Positions 41,295 to 43,462 of a stretch of 43,462 bases of DNA are shown piece by piece. Within the stretch, counting starts at the first letter, position 1. Every line of letters starts with the position of its first letter. The stretch lies in assembly GCA_028281675.1 (NCBI GenBank), contig JANQJL010000063.1:1-43462 (forward strand), read 5' to 3'. The DNA comes from Simkaniaceae bacterium. GTDB taxonomy: Bacteria > Chlamydiota > Chlamydiia > Chlamydiales > Simkaniaceae. The notes under the pieces were generated by a model. The model did no database searches and was not told the origin of the DNA. It saw only the letters and a list, made by a program, of their open reading frames with translations. Position numbers and translations under genes: made by a program.

Positions 41295-42542
41295 ATGAAT
41301 TTTATTTTACAAAGCAAAGATTTGATGGTTCAAATCATCTCAATTATCCTTCCCTTTTTAGGTGGAGGGATTCTTTCCTTATTATTGATGAGAAATTTCC
41401 ATCCAAAATCTACTAAAGTGCAAAAGTTCCTCCACGGGTCGAAGTTCTCATTTTTTGCGATCACTTTTTGCTTGCAAACCCTTTTTCTTCCTTTTCTATC
41501 CCTTGTTTTTGAGAGTCCCTCTAATTTAGTGCAGCTTGCCCTTTTTGCTGAGGGGGTCCTTATCTTTACCTCCCTTGTCAATGCCCTTTCTAGCAAACCG
41601 TTGGTTCGTATTTTAGGAGGATCATTTGCCTCACTCCTTTTTGCTTTTCATCTCTTTGGCTTGCTCAGTCCATCCCTGGCCTATTTGCAATCGGTGACGT
41701 TTAAAATTGGATCAACGACTTTGTCTCTTTTCGGAGTGATCAAAGCAATTTTCGCAACTGCTGCATTGGTGTGGGGAGCACTTGGTATCTCTGGGTATTT
41801 AGAGCGGCAGCTTAAGCGGCAAGGGCAGTTAAAACCCTCAGTTAGACTCCTTGTTTCAAAAGCGTTGAAAACAATCCTCATGGCTTTCTCCTTTTATATA
41901 GGGCTAACATTCCTTGGGATCGACCTTTCAGCCTTCTCTATTTTTGCAGGGGCGATTGGTGTGGGAATTGCCTTTGGACTTCAAAATATCCTTTCTAACT
42001 TTTTTAGTGGGTTTATCATCCTTGTTGAGCGATCGATTAAACCAGGAGATGTGATTAGCCTCGGTGATGGGAAAGTCTATGGAGTTGTTGATAAGCTTTA
42101 TGCTCGCTATGTTTCTGTCAGGACTCGTGAGGGAAAAGAGCACCTGATTCCAAACCAGGAGATCATTACTAACAAGGTTGAGAACTGGTCTTATAGCGAT
42201 CCATGTGTCCGGATGGAAATTCCTTTTAGAGTCTCTTATGATTCTGATTTAGAACTTGTCGAAAAGCTCCTTGTCGAAATTGCTATCAACACAAGTAGGG
42301 TGATGAAAAAGCCCACCCCTTGTATAAAGTTTAGCTCCCTTATCGATAATGCTGTCGATCTTAAACTCTTCGTTTGGGTAGAAGATCCAAAAAATGGGAT
42401 GAGCGGCATTAAAAGTGATATTATCTTTGAGGTGTGGAAAGCCTTTAGGGCACACGGAATTCGCATTCCCTATCCTCCACGTGAGATCTATTCTAAAGCA
42501 CAAACTTTTTCCGAAGAAGAAATGGTAGATAGTGTTACCTAA
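41295..42542 (+). CDS. MscS family mechanosensitive ion channel
   Basis: A 415-residue small-conductance-type channel that would release solutes on hypo-osmotic shock. About five or six hydrophobic segments precede the MscS core. The pore-lining helix and adjacent region are GAIGVGIAFGLQNILSNFFS, followed by GFIILVERSIKPGDVI; the beta-domain has YVSVRTREGKEHLIPNQ and KVENWSY. The start has GAGGAA upstream. It is the third gene of AsmA-like, ComF-like and mscS, and it ends three bases from a convergent gene. Extra N-terminal helices compared with E. coli MscS (286 residues) place it with larger MscS-like proteins; the gating threshold cannot be predicted. Confidence 0.92.
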   Translation: MNFILQSKDLMVQIISIILPFLGGGILSLLLMRNFHPKSTKVQKFLHGSKFSFFAITFCLQTLFLPFLSLVFESPSNLVQLALFAEGVLIFTSLVNALSSKPLVRILGGSFASLLFAFHLFGLLSPSLAYLQSVTFKIGSTTLSLFGVIKAIFATAALVWGALGISGYLERQLKRQGQLKPSVRLLVSKALKTILMAFSFYIGLTFLGIDLSAFSIFAGAIGVGIAFGLQNILSNFFSGFIILVERSIKPGDVISLGDGKVYGVVDKLYARYVSVRTREGKEHLIPNQEIITNKVENWSYSDPCVRMEIPFRVSYDSDLELVEKLLVEIAINTSRVMKKPTPCIKFSSLIDNAVDLKLFVWVEDPKNGMSGIKSDIIFEVWKAFRAHGIRIPYPPREIYSKAQTFSEEEMVDSVT

Positions 42543-42545
42543 CCA

Positions 42546-43280
42546 CTATTGAATCTCTACCCCTCCCAATTTGATTTTTCCACTGAGAATGAGCATTTCC
42601 AGCTTATGGATGGCATGGATTGTAGCAAGTTTCCATTCATTGTGACTTTTAAATAGAGTGTTTTCATTTGGTATGGCGTCTAATAGGGATTGGAATTCAT
42701 CGCTTGGAGGCCCTTTTATACTAAGTGAGCACTTAATCTCAGTGAGAATTTCAGCATCTTGGGGATCGTTTAATTCACCTTCAATTTTTTGAGATTTAAC
42801 AATGGCAGTTTTCCCTTTAAGGATTAGCATTTGAACATCATGAAGGGATTTCATGGCTTGTGCAGACCAATCTGAGTAGCTTTGATTGTTTTTAGTTTCA
42901 TTCCTTCGATTAGACTTTAGAGCTTCTAGCTCACTACAATCGTAGCAAAGAAGGTGAAGTGACAGATCGGCACTCCAGAGATTGCTTAGATCTTTCTCGG
43001 TATGGTTGCTAGAGCCAAAATTAACTTGGGCTTTTTCGAAATTACCAGATTGAATAAGAGCTATGATGTGTTCGAGTTCATCAATTGTTGTTCGTGCCCA
43101 CTCTTCACGATTCGGAGATTGATAATCGGGGGAGGGAATAGTCCTTTCTAAGGCATCATATTCAGGACTTGTAGGACACTCCAAAGTAATACTATAATTA
43201 ATAGTAGAAACTTGTTCGTTAGCATGAGTAGTGGTAAAAACACAGCAAAAAGGTATAAGCAAACTAAGCAATGACTTCAT
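42546..43280 (-). CDS. Exported protein with three internal repeats
   Basis: A 244-residue protein with a signal peptide (MKSLLSLLIPFCCVFTTTHA, cleavage near residue 20). The mature part is built of three related units at about 29-82, 107-160 and 182-238. Each runs from an S/L-x-x-L/I-x-C-x-x strand through P-x-x-Y/E..L to a W (W61, W138, W216; spacing 77 and 78 residues) and then a helix of the type xxxxAIHKLEMLILSGK. The repeat is clear by eye, though identity is low. I do not recognise the family. It converges on mscS with a three-base gap. A role as a periplasmic or surface protein is likely because of the signal; a specific one is unknown. Confidence 0.72.
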   Translation of the reverse strand: MKSLLSLLIPFCCVFTTTHANEQVSTINYSITLECPTSPEYDALERTIPSPDYQSPNREEWARTTIDELEHIIALIQSGNFEKAQVNFGSSNHTEKDLSNLWSADLSLHLLCYDCSELEALKSNRRNETKNNQSYSDWSAQAMKSLHDVQMLILKGKTAIVKSQKIEGELNDPQDAEILTEIKCSLSIKGPPSDEFQSLLDAIPNENTLFKSHNEWKLATIHAIHKLEMLILSGKIKLGGVEIQ

Positions 43281-43355
43281 ATCTGATCCATTCCCTTAAA
43301 GGTTTCAAAATTTAATTAAGTAAAATTTTATCAAACATGAATAAAAAAGGTCAAG

Positions 43356-43462
43356 TCACATATTATACCCCTCGTATTTCAAAATTTGGTTTTTCCCTTC
43401 ATCAGCATCCCGATCTTTAGCTCCCTCTGCATCGCTCCTATCTCTTGGATAGGAGGCTGCTT
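43356..43462 (-). CDS. Possible 3' end of a gene entering from the right edge
   Basis: A minus-strand frame is open from the window edge to TGA at 43356-43358, giving about 35 residues ending KNQILKYEGYNM. A second minus-strand frame is also open for 27 codons and no homology is recognised, so the coding call is weak. The peptide ahead of that end is rich in D, R, A and E. A perfect hairpin at 43435-43455 lies inside it, which argues either for a repeat insertion or against coding. Confidence 0.2.
   Translation of the reverse strand, partial: AASYPRDRSDAEGAKDRDADEGKNQILKYEGYNM
43435..43455. repeat. Perfect 8-bp inverted repeat at the right edge
   Basis: CTCCTATC at 43435-43442 and GATAGGAG at 43448-43455 with a 5-base loop. 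No U-run follows. It resembles the small palindrome at the left edge only in kind, not in sequence. Confidence 0.45.

Noticed and set aside
1-43462. tRNA, rRNA or CRISPR array
   Set aside because: No cloverleaf with a GGTTCRANNCC arm, no rRNA landmarks and no regularly spaced repeats were seen in the intergenic regions read.

Overview
The window reads as a chromosomal segment of a chlamydia-like bacterium outside the family Chlamydiaceae (a Parachlamydia/Simkania/Waddlia-type member of the Chlamydiae). The main argument is gene order. From memory of the Chlamydia trachomatis map (CT numbers recalled, not searched), the conserved genes fall into blocks matching CT296-rnc-radA-hemC, accD-dut-ptsN-ptsN2, clpC-lplA, CT283-gcsH and nqrB-E. 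Extra genes sit between the blocks, and no complete transposase gene is visible.

Layout. 1-5.3 kb: a decayed fragment, a protoporphyrinogen oxidase gene facing a tspO gene, an AONS-like PLP enzyme, a trypsin-like protease, a small ATPase remnant and a CT296-like gene. 5.3-7.4 kb: rnc-radA. 7.4-13.2 kb: a lineage-specific island with a 57-residue-repeat protein facing away from four co-directional genes of unknown function (two with membrane segments, several with coiled coils). 13.3-17.4 kb: a fused hemC-hemD gene, then accD-dut-ptsN and a DNA-binding ptsN paralogue. 17.5-23.8 kb: an M15 peptidase, clpC, a 163-bp palindromic element, lplA and an archaeal/eukaryotic-type proS ending in a strong hairpin. 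23.9-29.5 kb: a basic hypothetical protein, a sugar transporter, a SurA/PpiD-like membrane-anchored protein, a CT283-position gene and gcsH. 29.5-34.8 kb: a second 162-bp palindromic element just before a zinc alcohol dehydrogenase, then nqrB-C-D-E on the minus strand. 34.8-43.5 kb: small exported or membrane proteins, a 1673-residue AsmA/TamB-like protein, a ComF-like protein, an MscS channel, a secreted repeat protein and a possible partial gene at the right edge.

How the genes work together. Tetrapyrrole synthesis is represented by HemCD, the oxidase and TspO. LplA can lipoylate GcsH, which is present without the rest of the glycine cleavage system. NqrB-E are the membrane core of the sodium-pumping NADH:quinone reductase; NqrA and NqrF are not here. 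AccD, Dut, RNase III, RadA, ClpC and ProS are housekeeping. The M15 peptidase, the AsmA-like protein, the SurA/PpiD-like protein and MscS point to envelope work.

The least explained parts are the island at 7.4-13.2 kb, the pair of palindromic elements with shared ATACC ends, the HemC-HemD fusion without a visible dipyrromethane-cofactor domain, and serine in place of threonine at both predicted FMN sites of NqrB and NqrC.
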